Assembly: GCA_037074615.1 (NCBI GenBank)
Contig: CM073560.1
Coordinates: 1,805,501-1,869,500 of the forward strand
DNA from: Leucaena leucocephala
Lineage: Eukaryota > Streptophyta > Magnoliopsida > Fabales > Fabaceae
Length of the DNA stretch: 64,000 nt
Direction: 5' to 3'
Part shown: positions 35,597-47,156 of the stretch, in pieces
How positions within the stretch are numbered: the stretch's first letter is position 1
Layout: each line of letters opens with the position of its first letter
Translations under genes and position numbers: made by a program
The notes under the pieces: model-generated
Database searches by the model: none
The model's input: the letters and a program-made list of their open reading frames with translations, nothing else
Told to the model about the DNA's origin: nothing

Positions 35597-36302
35597 TCAT
35601 ATTTTCCTGTTTATAACAATATAAAATTTCGTATTTTCCTGTTTGGGGCAAGGTTGACATAGGCCCACTTTTGCATCGTCTTTCAATTTTTAGTGAAACT
35701 TGCCTTTTTGGGCTTATGGCCCAAATAATATTATGCAGGAAATGTAGACTTAAGCACAATGTTTTAAGTTCTAGTCCATGAGAAAAAATATCTTTAATAA
35801 AATTATCTTAAATTGGGTTTAATAATACTTAAATTTGACCAAATCAAATAACCATATCAAACAAATAAAGCTATATTAATTTTTTTAATTTATTTATCCA
35901 AAGAAAAGTTTTTTCACGCATTAACTCTAAACGTTTGGTAGGATGGAAAAAAAATTTATAAAAATAAAAGTAGCAGTGAAAATAAAATTAAGATAAAAAT
36001 AAGTTTTAAAAATTTATTTAGTAGACTATAAATAAGTATAAAATTAATATATGTATATTTTTAAAAAATAAATAGGAAATGGATAAAAATAAAAATAAAA
36101 GACTTATTTGCCTTCGTTGTCCTCATTTTTCATATCTTTGTACTGGGATCTTCCTGTAGCAATCAAATAAATATCTCTTTGACTTTTTAGCTTGGGATAG
36201 TAGACTTCTCTATAATGGGATCGTTGACTTCTCTATTCCGGTATATACCTAGGCAACTACAATATCTCTCGATGCTTCTTCTGTGCTCCGATATAGCAGA
36301 AA

Positions 36303-36440
36303 ATGGCAGAGGACGCTCTGTTGACACCTCCACTGGGAATGAACACGAAGGAACCGCTGACACCTCCTGTGGGAACCGCTAACCCTCCGCTGGCCACCGC
36401 TGATGCTCCGCTGCTACCTTCATTTTGTTCGACCAACTGA
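36303..36440 (+). other. Short Pro/Ala-rich open reading frame of unknown status
   Basis: A 45-codon frame (MAEDALLTPPLGMNTKEPL...) lies in a patch clearly richer in G+C than its surroundings. It has an internal loose repeat of a PPL/TPPVGTA type, starts at ATG 36303 and stops at TGA 36438-36440. I do not recognise it. It may be a chance frame, a relic exon, or a small peptide gene. No splice partner was found. Confidence 0.25.
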
Positions 36441-37131
36441 TATCCACAACGATCTTTGGTTCTAATTTTGGAGAGGGGTTTAGGTTTTCTTTTGATTTAG
36501 AAAAAGTTAAAATTGTCTAAAAATTTTATAAATTAGAATAAAATTATTTAAAATCTTTTATTTTTATAGAACCCATCTCATTTCTTAATTTTTTTGGATA
36601 AAATTAAAATTAGTCAAAATATTAGAAATATAAGTATAACTAAATTCTATAATACTAAATAAAAAAAATAATTGATTATACTTATACTTCTACTTCTCAA
36701 CTCTTAATTACATCCTACTACATCTACCTAAGTAAATAATTGTAAGTGATAAATAAGAGGTAAAAAAAATCATTACCACTCTATCATTATTAGTATTATT
36801 GATTAATATATATATATCAATGTGTGTGACTATTTTTTGGGTATCGTTCGGAACAGGTGTTAGTAGCCCTTCATATTTACTTTGCATTTCTTAAATCGTA
36901 GGCACGTGAGACTGCTACTTCACTTGTCGGTACTGGGCTCGTAAAACAAGGGGTATTTTAACATGTGTGTGTATAATTATATGAAATTCAAGAATATTTT
37001 GATAAAAATGTTGTATATTAAATTATTAATCACTTAATTTGATGACTAGCATTAAATCTGGCAGTGAGCATCCGTCCTAAATAATACAGTATGTGTGTGA
37101 TGGCCTAAGACTGTGTAGAGGCTGCCTTCGT

Positions 37132-37746
37132 TAGGGCTGGTAATGCGGGCTAACCCGCCAAATACGGGTTAGCCCGCGACGGGTTGGGCTGGAGGCGGGC
37201 CGGTCTTTTTAGGCCCGCCTCCAGGCGGGTTGGTATAAGACCAACCCGAGCCCGCCATCTTTTTTTTTTTTTAATTTTTTATGTGTAATTTTTTTTATTT
37301 TTTTCAACTTTTTTTTTTTAAAAAATTACATATATCAATATTAATTAGATTCAAATCATGTCTTAAGTTGTCAAAATATTTATTTAGTTAATTTTGCCAC
37401 TATCCATAGATAAATATATCACAAAGAAAATAATAATAAAATAAAATAAATATATATAAAGAAAAAAATAACTCAATGAGATAAAGTTAATATAAATTAA
37501 GTGTAATATCTCTTGTTTAGTTAAGACCCTCAAATTATTAAAGTATAAATATATAATATGTATAATAAAAAAAAGCAAAAAAAAAAAAAAAGCGGGCCAA
37601 CCCGCCAACCCGGCGGGTTAGCCCGCCGCGGGTGCGGGTCAAAAAGACCCGCACCTAAGTGGGTTGCAATTTTTGCAACCCAACCCGCCATTTTTTGGCG
37701 GGTTGGCGGGTTGAGCCCGCGGGCCCAACCCAAATTACAACCTCTA
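37132..37746. mobile_element. hAT-like MITE with GC-rich arms and 8-bp duplication
   Basis: A 615-bp non-autonomous element. Ends tagggctggtaat and (complement of right end) tagaggttgtaat form imperfect terminal inverted repeats. Both arms are packed with short GC-rich words such as aacccgcc and ggcgggtt that can pair within and between arms, while the middle 300 bp is A/T-rich. Flanks gccttcgt (37124-37131) and gccctcgt (37747-37754) differ at one base and fit the 8-bp duplication of the hAT superfamily. There is no coding capacity. Confidence 0.85.
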
Positions 37747-39257
37747 GCCCTCGTATTAAGCTTGCGACCTTAACGTTTGTTTAATACTACGATAATTTAT
37801 AAAAAATATTATTTTATTATAATTTTTAATTATAATATTTAAAAAATATTTTAATTTTTAAATATATAAATTTATATTTAAGAGTAATTGATAAATTATT
37901 TTATCTAAAATTAATATCGTTTAGAAAAAAAAATTTACTATATCTTTAAATTTACTGAGCTTTTTCTAACAAATATCTTAAATCAAAAAATTCACGATGA
38001 TGATAATTTTTCCCACTTTGAATTGCCTTCAAAAAGTGACTTTTTTATTTTCAAATATCAATTCCTAACTCTAGCGAACTTCATGATTTGGCCCTCCCAA
38101 CCTTTTTCCTTGACACCTGGATAAACAAACAGTGTTAATAATGAAAATAATCCCCTCTTGATACATAGAGGAAAAACTAACATGCGTTTCATATTTTGAC
38201 GATTTAAATATAAAGTTTTAAGCTTAGATTTATATAAATATAAAAACTATTTTTAAAAATATTATTTTTAATTAAGTCTAATAATATTCTAATATAAATT
38301 AATCAGATAGTTATATAAAAAATAGAAAAAAATAAAGCAAGGATGACTTTATGCTAAATTAAAATCCCATGCTCATTGTGCCAGCCACTCTTATCTATTT
38401 AAATACATTACGCTTGGTATCTCTACACAGAGGTTGTAGGTTGGCTTTATAAATTCAGCCTAGGTTGTTTTCTAAAAGCAAAGAATAATACCGACACCAA
38501 CACTCACTTTTTTAACACTTCCTTAATACATCGTCCATGAATCAATTGGAAAGCTTGTAAGACTGAATCCCTTTCTCTGATTTCTTTCATTTTTCTTTCC
38601 AATTTTACCAATACTAAAGGCCTTTAAAATAAGATGAGTAGGCTCCATTCTTGTTTAATTTCCCTGCTTGTTTTACATATAGGGTAAAGGACAAAAGTAA
38701 CAGATTCCCCATTTACTTCATTTTTTTGTTTTGCTTTCTCAGTTCTCACTCCTTTAAGCCCCACAAGGTCACTGCAGAAATTGGCTTGGATTCCTTCCAG
38801 CTTCATATTCCAAAACTATTTTCTTTGAGTAAATCAAGAAATATAATATTTTGACGACCTTAGGCGGTTCCCTGGGCTGGTCCTCCTCTGCAGATTGCAG
38901 CTTGTAAACTATCAAAGCAAAATCCACTTTTAGATTCTCCTTGCTGATACAGGGATAACATACTCTAAATTCCACCCAGATTCATGAATAACTTAGCTCA
39001 TCAGACAAATCTATCTGCTTCAGTCTGACGTATTTAGAACTTGTTCAGAATAATCTAAAATGCAAGAAAATTCCATAACATGCACCTCTTCAAGCTTCAC
39101 TCTATGAACTGGTGACGGTGCAAAACTTCACAAGTTGAAATAAATGCAGACAGATTTTCAACAATATACAAATCCCAAGCAGTACAAATCCACAAATTTA
39201 TGGCGATATACAACAATATATCATTTTTATAATGCATTTATATAAGTGATGTTGTAT

Positions 39258-39429
39258 TTTTTTTTTGCCCACCCGGTTTACTAGAGTTTTGCCCCGACTA
39301 TATCCGGATCTGACCCGTATCGCGTACTTAAATATGATGGGTGACTCTTCTAACGAGAATTTTTTGCATACACCAAGACTCAAACTCGAAAATTCGTTTA
39401 AGTGATATCGAACAGCGGATATTTTTATC
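39258..39429 (-). mobile_element. SINE with poly(A) tail and 13-bp target-site duplication
   Basis: About 172 bp flanked by perfect 13-bp repeats agtgatgttgtat (39245-39257 and 39430-39442). Read on the minus strand it has a degenerate B-box-like segment (gagtttgagtctt), a body, the 3' phrase taaaccgggtgggc, and an A9 tail (plus-strand T run 39258-39266). It is related to the two arms of the foldback at 35399-35596. No reading frame is expected. Confidence 0.85.
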
Positions 39430-39891
39430 AGTGATGTTGTATCTGTTTCTCCAATCTCATCATTGGCCAAACCCTGAACACCACCCAGAGACCAGACCAG
39501 TGCCACAATCTATCCAAATTTAAGATCAGTGAGGACCAACAATCTTTATTGCAGGAAGCATCGTTCTGCTATTATATCATCAGAATGTGGGGTGATTTCT
39601 TAGTAGCTACCTGCCAGCTGCTGCTCTCACAGTAACTGCAGAACTAAGCAATAATTGATCTCAAAAATGAATCTTTATTTTCTCTCTGAAAAAAATAATA
39701 CAAATATAATACAACAGCTTTTGATGAATGTATCATCCTCCTTCATCACAATAGAAAGAATCACATACTATAGTACAACCCAGTTGCTTCCCCAATTGTA
39801 GATCTATTAATTTAATCCGTGGAAATAACTATTTCACCGCCCAATTCATCAGCAACAACCAACAAGTTGGGTTGTTCAATCTTCTTCCATG

Positions 39892-41487
39892 TTACCATTT
39901 AGTAAAACCTGATTCTTCTTGCTCCTTGAACCTTCTCAGAATCCCATCAAGAGCAACATTAAAAGCATCCTTTATCCCCTTTATCCCCTCATAGGGTTTT
40001 GAATACACAAATTTGGGTATAAACTCAATCACTTTCTCCCTCATCGCCGTGACCTCCTCTTTACTGTACCTTTCTAGCACAGCTTTAATGGAGGTCCCAT
40101 TCTTCACGGCATTCCGGTCTATGAAAACCGAGAAAATACCCGGTTCACTAGGTAAGAACCACTCGTACTGAAGGTAAGCGGTTCGCCTCCAGAAGAAAAC
40201 CGGAATCGAACCAGCTAGCATACAGTCGAAAATCGACCTCCTCGTGAAGCTATCCCCTCTGGGCTGCAAGCAGAAATCGGAGTCCAGAAATGTTTCCAGA
40301 ATAGCCGACGTGCCGTTAGAACACTTTGCTCCAGCACAGTCCACGGCCCGGCACGACCCGGACGAGTTATGGCATTGACTCAGCAAAAGACCTCGGAAGT
40401 CGTTCTTAAACGACTTACGTGGCGCGCCGGCGAAGCAGAAGAGAGTATTTCGCTTCCGTTCTCGTACGAAGTTCTGCCACAGAGTTAGGTCCGACTCGGA
40501 TCGAGGATGGAATCCGGTGGGATAGGGAACACCGATGTCGAAATAGTCCCACGGGTTGCGTTCAATGAGAAGTCGCGTGATGTTCTTCATTCCCGGCAAG
40601 TAGATGCAGCTAGAACCCCAATCTTCGTCTTTGGAACGGCGGAAATCCCATGTTATGCGGCCCATGGTGATGAAGTGATTCCAGCCGTTGGATCTTTGAT
40701 AGTAAGGTTGATCGTGGACCCACTTGAGCATCATCTTGCAGTGTTGATCGCGTTCTGCGGCGGTGGATTTCGACCATAGGTACTTCCCCACCGCGAGTCC
40801 AGCGTAGAACGGGATGTAGAACGCCGTGGCGGATTCGGGCTCCGTGACTCTGCACTTGTGGTTCAGCATGCGATTGTGGAATACGATCTCCGAGACGAAC
40901 TGATCCGTCCAGTGCCACGCCGGAATTAGATTCTCCGGCACAATTCCGGCGAGTCCGCTGGCAACCTGGCCAAATCCGTCGTTTGAAAGCGATTCACACC
41001 GAGAGCTCCACGGGTTCAGGTTATCGCAATTCTCGAGAATTTCCTGGTTAAAGGTTCTGGGAAGGTCGTAGATGAAGACTCTACCGGACCCACATTGGTC
41101 ATGGTCGCCGAAATTCTCAAGTGACGACGTCTCAGCGAAGGAGATGGCGTTTTCACCGGGTAAATTCTGGACGACGGCGTTTTCCTCACCGGGTATATGC
41201 TGTATGACGCTATTGGAGGATAGATAAGTGGGGAAGTGATGGTGGACATGGTGGCGGTGGCGAAGAGAAATTGAGGTGGGGAAACTACGGAGGTTGCAGA
41301 GGAGTATAATCTGAATGAAGAGGATGATGAAGAGGATCCATGCGCGAGGGCTTTGAGGAGAGAAGAGGGGTTGGAATGCATTCGAAATTGATGAATTGAA
41401 AGAGCTCTTGCCGTCGAATGGTTCAGGACTTCTGGATCTTCGGTGAGGTTGGGGTTCCGGCGAGGAATGATTTGAAAAAGGAAGCAT
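39892..41487 (-). CDS. GT47 exostosin-type glycosyltransferase, xyloglucan galactosyltransferase-like
   Basis: Golgi type II membrane enzyme of family GT47, in the clade of MUR3/KATAMARI1-type xyloglucan galactosyltransferases that decorate hemicellulose. Intronless, 1,596 nt, 531 aa. A cytosolic tail of about 48 residues is followed by one membrane span (about residues 49-66, AWILFIILFIQIILLCNL) and a luminal stem rich in Ser/His. The exostosin domain starts at GRVFIYDLPRTFN and includes FYIPFYAGLAVGKYLW, GWNHFITMGRITWDFRR, FCFAGAPRK, DFCLQPRGDSFTRRSIFDCMLAGSIPVFF and YEWFLPSEPGIFSVFID, all typical. Frame and length are complete. Exact donor and acceptor sugars cannot be fixed from sequence. 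Confidence 0.94.
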   Translation of the reverse strand: MLPFSNHSSPEPQPHRRSRSPEPFDGKSSFNSSISNAFQPLFSPQSPRAWILFIILFIQIILLCNLRSFPTSISLRHRHHVHHHFPTYLSSNSVIQHIPGEENAVVQNLPGENAISFAETSSLENFGDHDQCGSGRVFIYDLPRTFNQEILENCDNLNPWSSRCESLSNDGFGQVASGLAGIVPENLIPAWHWTDQFVSEIVFHNRMLNHKCRVTEPESATAFYIPFYAGLAVGKYLWSKSTAAERDQHCKMMLKWVHDQPYYQRSNGWNHFITMGRITWDFRRSKDEDWGSSCIYLPGMKNITRLLIERNPWDYFDIGVPYPTGFHPRSESDLTLWQNFVRERKRNTLFCFAGAPRKSFKNDFRGLLLSQCHNSSGSCRAVDCAGAKCSNGTSAILETFLDSDFCLQPRGDSFTRRSIFDCMLAGSIPVFFWRRTAYLQYEWFLPSEPGIFSVFIDRNAVKNGTSIKAVLERYSKEEVTAMREKVIEFIPKFVYSKPYEGIKGIKDAFNVALDGILRRFKEQEESGFTKW

Positions 41488-44400
41488 GAGAGAAAGAATC
41501 TTCCGACGCGACGGCCGGAAAATATGGTGGGAATGTGGTTCAGGGACAGGGAGAGGGAGAAAAACGTGTAAAGTGATCGATATTGGGTCCTGCTACTGGC
41601 AGCGGGGGTTTTATGTTTGCTTTCGTGCATTCTCGTATAGTAGTGATAAGAGGGGAGGCTTGGACCTACACGTGTCCAGTACGTTACCGGTTGCGAGAGC
41701 ATACCGATACCGACACGGGATCAATTCCTTCTGAAATAGACACGTGGCCGTATTGTGGCGGCGGTTATGGCTTGATTAATGAAGTTTTCCGGTAAAATAG
41801 TTAAAATACACAAGCTCATGTGTAAGCTTCTATTTTTTCGTCCGATTAAAAATATTGGCAAGCAAAAAAAAACTAATCAAAAGTAAAATACGGAGTAATT
41901 TTCTGGGCATGACCTTATTTTTGCAATTAATTTTCTTTGAAGGAGCAATAAAACCAATCAAAAATAAAGTTTGTAATGTGTTGAACTATGGATTTTGTTA
42001 CTTAAAACTGTTTCTTTCAACTCACGGGATAAAAGGATATAAAAAAAATTGGGTATAATTCATTTGGAATGATTGAGATTTGTGAATGATTAATTGGAAT
42101 TAACGTGAGAAGCTAACATAACATGTGATCATGTTTAGCAAATCGTAGAGAATTAAAGAAATAGCGTGCGTCGTGGGCCGAAAAAAGAGGGTGGAAAAAA
42201 TGAAATAAATGCCCTATGTTGGGAGATGAAGCCACGCGCACGGCTAATATAGAGGGAGGCGAGAATGAGAGCAATGGAACGGTGTCGTTTGCGTAGGTAG
42301 AGTAATGTATTGACTTGCGATTTAGAAGGGTGAGGCGACAGGGGTCATGTAATCATTAATTGGAAGGAGTGATGGAGGAGGCGGAGCGGTGCCGAGAGCA
42401 GCGGATAAAACGGTGCGTAGCATAGGGACAAGGGTTGCAAGTTGCACCCTCAAATGGACTATGATGCTCTTAGCGTGCCTGCCGACACTTGCATCTGTTG
42501 TTTATGATTGGTTTCAACATTTTTTTTATCCGCATTTAAAATATTATTAAGCTCTCAATAAAAATTTATATATATATAATTTTAATTTTTTAAAAAAAAA
42601 AGTTAGACTGACCTACGATCTAAGGGTGAGATAAGATCTCTCTCCTATATGATATTAATATCGAGTAAGATAAATTATTTATTATCCCCAGATATAAATC
42701 TAATCACCTATAATTTTAAATGTTTCATTTTCACCCTTCCTATTTGATCCCAAATAAGGTACTCCCTTTTTTATTTAGAATTTTATTAGAGTGCAACAAA
42801 AATTTGCATCTCTCCACAAATAGATTTTTTATTATTAAATTTATATTCTATTTTTTATAGGGATAAATTCACTTATCATTTCAATCAAATTGGTTAAATT
42901 TTTTACATATTAATTATATATAACTAATTTACTTTTTTTTAATTCTACAAATTAGCTAAATGAAACTTATATTTGGGATTGAATAAAGTAAAGTATTTGC
43001 AGTTTTTATCCTCAATTTAATTAAAAAATAAATAATAAATATAGTTAAGGAACCTTGTAATCAACACGCGGATTTGAACTTTGAGTTAATTAAAAAATAA
43101 CGAATAAATAGAAATAATCATTAATTTGAAAATTCCAAATCCAGCTTTGTGGAATTGGTATCCAGGTTGGTTCATTAGTCTAAAGCTATGGGCTAATTAC
43201 CTGTATGGCCTTCAAAGCATGCTTTATTGCCTTTTCATAGCACTTTTCACTTTGAAATCGAAATGATGCACTGAATAATCTTATATATATTAAACCCGCC
43301 TTTTGTTTATAACTTTATATATATTAAACGAATGAGTTTATCCCGACTAATTGAAATTTTCTTTTTCTTTTTTGCCAACCATCTGATCTCCGAATATAAA
43401 TTCTAAACATTAAGTTATACACCACCTCCAATTTTTAATATAAAAAATAATTAATTAATTTAAATTATTTAAAAATTAAATAAATTAATTAATTTTAACA
43501 TTATGACATAATCTCCTCAATATAACATATATGATATTATATTATATATCAGTTTATAAATTAATTAAAATAGTTTTTAAAAAAATAATAAATATTACAT
43601 ATAAAATATATTGATGTTTTTATTATCAAATTTAACCTTCTAACAAGCTCCTATATTAAATAGTGGAAAGAGGATAAATATTTTTTGGCCTAGGAGATAT
43701 ATAATTAATGGGAATACAAAATAAATATATATTTTATTGAAAATAAAATGTATTTCTTCCCATGGGAAATCAAACGGGATGCAGCATAAGAGTCATGCAC
43801 CGCAATTTCTTGCGATTTTACGCCCTGAAGTTAAGTAAGAGATGTATTTTCTCCTTAAGAGGCAAACCTTATTTCTGGTCATAAAAGCATTTTATTGTAG
43901 ATAACGTATAAATGGAGACCAAAATTTCCTCATCATGTAAAGAATACTTGCAACTTGTAATTTCAATAGCAAAAGTAATTAAAAATCCAATATTGGCTCT
44001 GAATCATTTAAAGAAGCGAGTTTTATTTTTAGGAAAGAGAAATCGAGCCTACTAAAAATCAACATCTGAACCTCCATATCAAGGTGAGAACAAGTCCATA
44101 TGATGGTACGCGTTATTAATAATTGAATATGTTTTTTCTTCACATGTAATATAAAAATTAAAAAATAGCACAAATTGTTATAAATTTCATATTTTATAGG
44201 TAGATTATGTCGTGAGCTAATTATAAATATTGTAATTATTAGTCACTTCGAACTACTTTTTACGAGATTACGAAAATTAATTGTTAAATCTAGTTAAATA
44301 CTTAGATGTGAAAAAAAAATTACAACTTTATAAAATTATCCTTAGTTAAATTAAAACTATTATATAAGCTAAGAGTAAAAAAATGAGGGTGGTTTTTAAA

Positions 44401-45180
44401 TGAGTCATATTTGTTTCATTAAATTTTGTAAAGGTACTATATTACTACACCCATTCTTAATTACAATATCTACTTAACTAATATACTTATACTTGTTCCC
44501 TTGGATCCCTTATATAAATCGGCCTAGAGAAGGAATTTGTAGTTAAGAAGAGACTTCAAGTTTAACATAAGGCTTCTTTATACTATTAAACATGTATAAA
44601 GTTAAAAAAGCTTCATTCCATAACCTGTTGAAATGATTAGCTGTGAGTTATAATATGAACTAAAGTAATACTATATTTATTTTTTAATATAAGAGTTAAT
44701 TAATTTTTTTAAAATATATTAAGAATATCGAATAAATCAGTTAATTATAACTAATATAAGAGATAGTTAACTATTTTAAATAAATTAATGAGTATATAAT
44801 ATAAATTTATTTTAAAAAAATTAAATTTAATTATAATTAATTAATTAATTTAATTTTTTTAATTTATAAAAAAATTAATTATTCGGAGTATAATTTTAAA
44901 TGTAAGACATGCGCATGCATGTATCTTAGATGACTTAAATTTCATGGAACAAGTCAACTTCAATCTCGTCAGAAACATGGATGCACTTTGGCAGATTGCC
45001 AGTTGGACCTCAATAATACACAAAAGATGCCAATACCAGTGAAACCCACAAGAAAGAAGAGGATATGTTCATTCTATTTCCGGCACTCAATTCACTAGTT
45101 TGCTGCATATATATAAAAAATACTCTCCCTTATTAGTTTCTCTTAATACAACATAGCAAACCATGGGCAAAGAGATCACA
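41488..45180. other. Intergenic, GT47 promoter to NEET 3' end, 3.7 kb
   Basis: The GT47 upstream region (to about 41800) and a patch of higher G+C at 42140-42480 without a credible reading frame are followed by AT-rich DNA. A possible degenerate MITE lies at 44664-44893. Nothing else is recognised. Confidence 0.55.
44664..44893. mobile_element. Possible degenerate Stowaway-like MITE
   Basis: Loose inverted complementarity between the left part (agttaattaatttttttaaaa...ttaattataactaa) and the right part (ttaattataattaattaatt...aaaattaattattcggagta). The words resemble the arms of the Stowaway-like element at 16101-16346. Low sequence complexity makes this uncertain. Confidence 0.35.
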
Positions 45181-47156
45181 TCACTTCTTCAAGAGAAGAG
45201 GCCCAACATTATCCCCTGTGGCTTTGTTGTGCTTTACATGGCTTCCATCACACAGTGGGAACGTCCCAGATCTCCAACATCTGCACCAAAACACACCCAC
45301 ATTCATCATCAACATATCCTTCAAACTTCAACTTGTAATAATATAATCCATTTTTGTGTCCTCTCAAGTCAGAATTTGTGACATGAGAATCTAAGGTATG
45401 GGAGTGAAGAGAAAGCAGAAACTCACATATTGTGCTCTAAAGTGTAAACTGTAAATATTAAGGGGATGGCTTCCCTAAAGAATATGAGGGACTTGGAGGG
45501 GAGAGAACATTTTTATGAGTTGGATTTTAAAAAATTAGAGAAATTAGTTTATAAAATTTGAAAAAAGAGAAGATATAAAATAAAAAAAGTAAAAAAAAAT
45601 TAAGTTAATTAAAAACTTTTAACTCCACTTGTTCAATTTTTTAAAATCCAATTCAGAAATTTTTTCCCTCCCCTCCAAATCCCTCATAACCTGCCATTTT
45701 TGTCTCAAATAATAGTCTCTGCCATTTATTTAGGAAGATAAGACTAACATACAGAGACTCCACAAAAGAAAAAAAGGGCAATATCAGATGACCTAGAGGT
45801 CTAGTGGACACTGTAGCTCAATAATAATAGCATGCACAAAGTTATAGAGATCCAAAAGATATACAGTCACTTGGTTGTTATTACTGTATTACAAGACAAT
45901 CACACCTAGTCTTGCTATATCCAGAGATCAAAGATGAAATCGAATGAGCGATTTTACTTGGATTGATGTTGGCGATATATGCATAACGCACACCATACTT
46001 CATTTTGCCAGAATATGCTCGAAGTCCAACAATGGTTCAATCAAAGTGTGGTTTGCTTCAGTTGATTAACTATGACAAATGCAACTTTTGTCAAGTAACA
46101 TGATGGAGAATCTATTGATTGTATCTTAGAAGGAATTATTCTATGGCCACATGAGTGGGGGGGCATTTGCAGCTTGTGGAGACTGAATTCAGGACATTCG
46201 GAATACATGCTCTATATCATGTCATGTTTTATTTACAGTAAGCCTTTATAGAATAATCAGCTAAACTCTAATTCCATAAAGCATATATATTCCACCATCC
46301 TTTCCCTAGGCCATTGATAATGTATCTGGTTTTCTGAGTGTATTATTTGTGACTAAAATCATAAATGAATATTCTTATCCTGCAAAAGTATGCATGATTA
46401 TACTTTCTGGCAACTTGATTAATCCATAGAAATAGACTTGTTCCCCCCCTACCACTTCAGTTCAGAATGTCATATACATCTACATCAGCAATTTCAATTG
46501 AAAAAACACATCGATCGATATTCATGATGAATGAGAAGAGATGGATGCAAACTGTTTAAATATGAAAAGATGGTCCCTAAAATACTAACTTGTGAAGAAC
46601 ATTATTTTACAGAAACAGATATTCCCTATATACTGAAGCATGAATGAAAATGAACTTATACAGGTAACGATATTCATGCAACTTGATAAGCACTTAAGCC
46701 GCTGTCATTCTGTCAAGCACTCTACAATTTGAATTGTGTCTATGAACGTCACCAACTACTAGGTTACAGATAACAAAGCACCTATTCCCGATCATTTACT
46801 AACGAACCAAGAAGAAAGGGGAATATATATATATATATATATATCCCAAAGATGGTTTGAAATTCGCCAAGAAATCAAAAGGGAAGAAGAAAAGTGGACC
46901 TGCAATAAGGAGTGAGGGGCTTAGAGAGCTCAGTGACGACGACAGAATCCACCACTTTCTCTTCGCTCTTCCTGATATCTGGGTTGATACCCACACCCTC
47001 TGCCTTCACCAAAACGATGCGTTTAGGGGCGCCACCGCCATGAACACGACCAGCAAATGAGCAGGAATTGAAATGGGCACCCGCAATTCGTCTCTTGGAT
47101 GAAGCTGTGGCGTGGCAGAAGAGGCCAGAACCAACAGGACTTAGAACCGACTCCAT
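45181..47156 (-). CDS. NEET: CDGSH iron-sulfur domain protein, plant NEET
   Basis: Plant NEET protein, a small homodimeric [2Fe-2S] protein of chloroplasts and mitochondria involved in iron and redox balance. Two exons, 46900-47156 and 45181-45280, separated by a 1,619-bp intron (donor gtccac, acceptor tgcag), give 357 nt and 118 aa. The first 40-45 residues, rich in Ser/Arg/Gly, look like a transit peptide. The core reads GINPDIRKSEEKVVDSVV, ELSKPLTPYCR, then CWRSGTFPLCDGSHVKHNKA and GDNVGPLLLKK. Cluster ligands are Cys85, Cys87, Cys96 and His100 (three Cys, one His). The splice joins inside the codon after Cys85. The second exon is only 33 codons and too short to be seen without splicing. 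Confidence 0.95.
46825..46844. repeat. (AT)n microsatellite in NEET intron
   Basis: About ten TA units, roughly 55 bp downstream of the NEET exon 1 donor in the minus sense. Confidence 0.85.

Larger units (their letters stand above)
34825..39891. other. Repeat-rich intergenic region, 5.1 kb
   Basis: Spacer between the ATS3-like promoter (34825 onward) and the 3' end of the GT47 gene. It contains an inverted SINE pair (35399-35596), a short GC-contrasting reading frame (36303-36440), a hAT-like MITE (37132-37746) and a SINE (39258-39429), each listed separately. The remaining DNA is AT-rich with no recognisable gene. Frames near 38650-38975 look random. Confidence 0.6.

Noticed and set aside
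38624..38975. Overlapping short frames on both strands suggesting a small gene
   Set aside because: No conserved motif, no splice logic and AT-rich codon use.
41016..41702. 228-codon minus-strand frame overlapping the GT47 start
   Set aside because: It is an out-of-frame shadow of the GT47 N-terminal coding region and its promoter, with no domain resemblance.
45163..45381. 72-codon plus-strand frame starting MGKEITSLL
   Set aside because: It is the antisense of NEET exon 2, which has the exact CDGSH motif and splice site.
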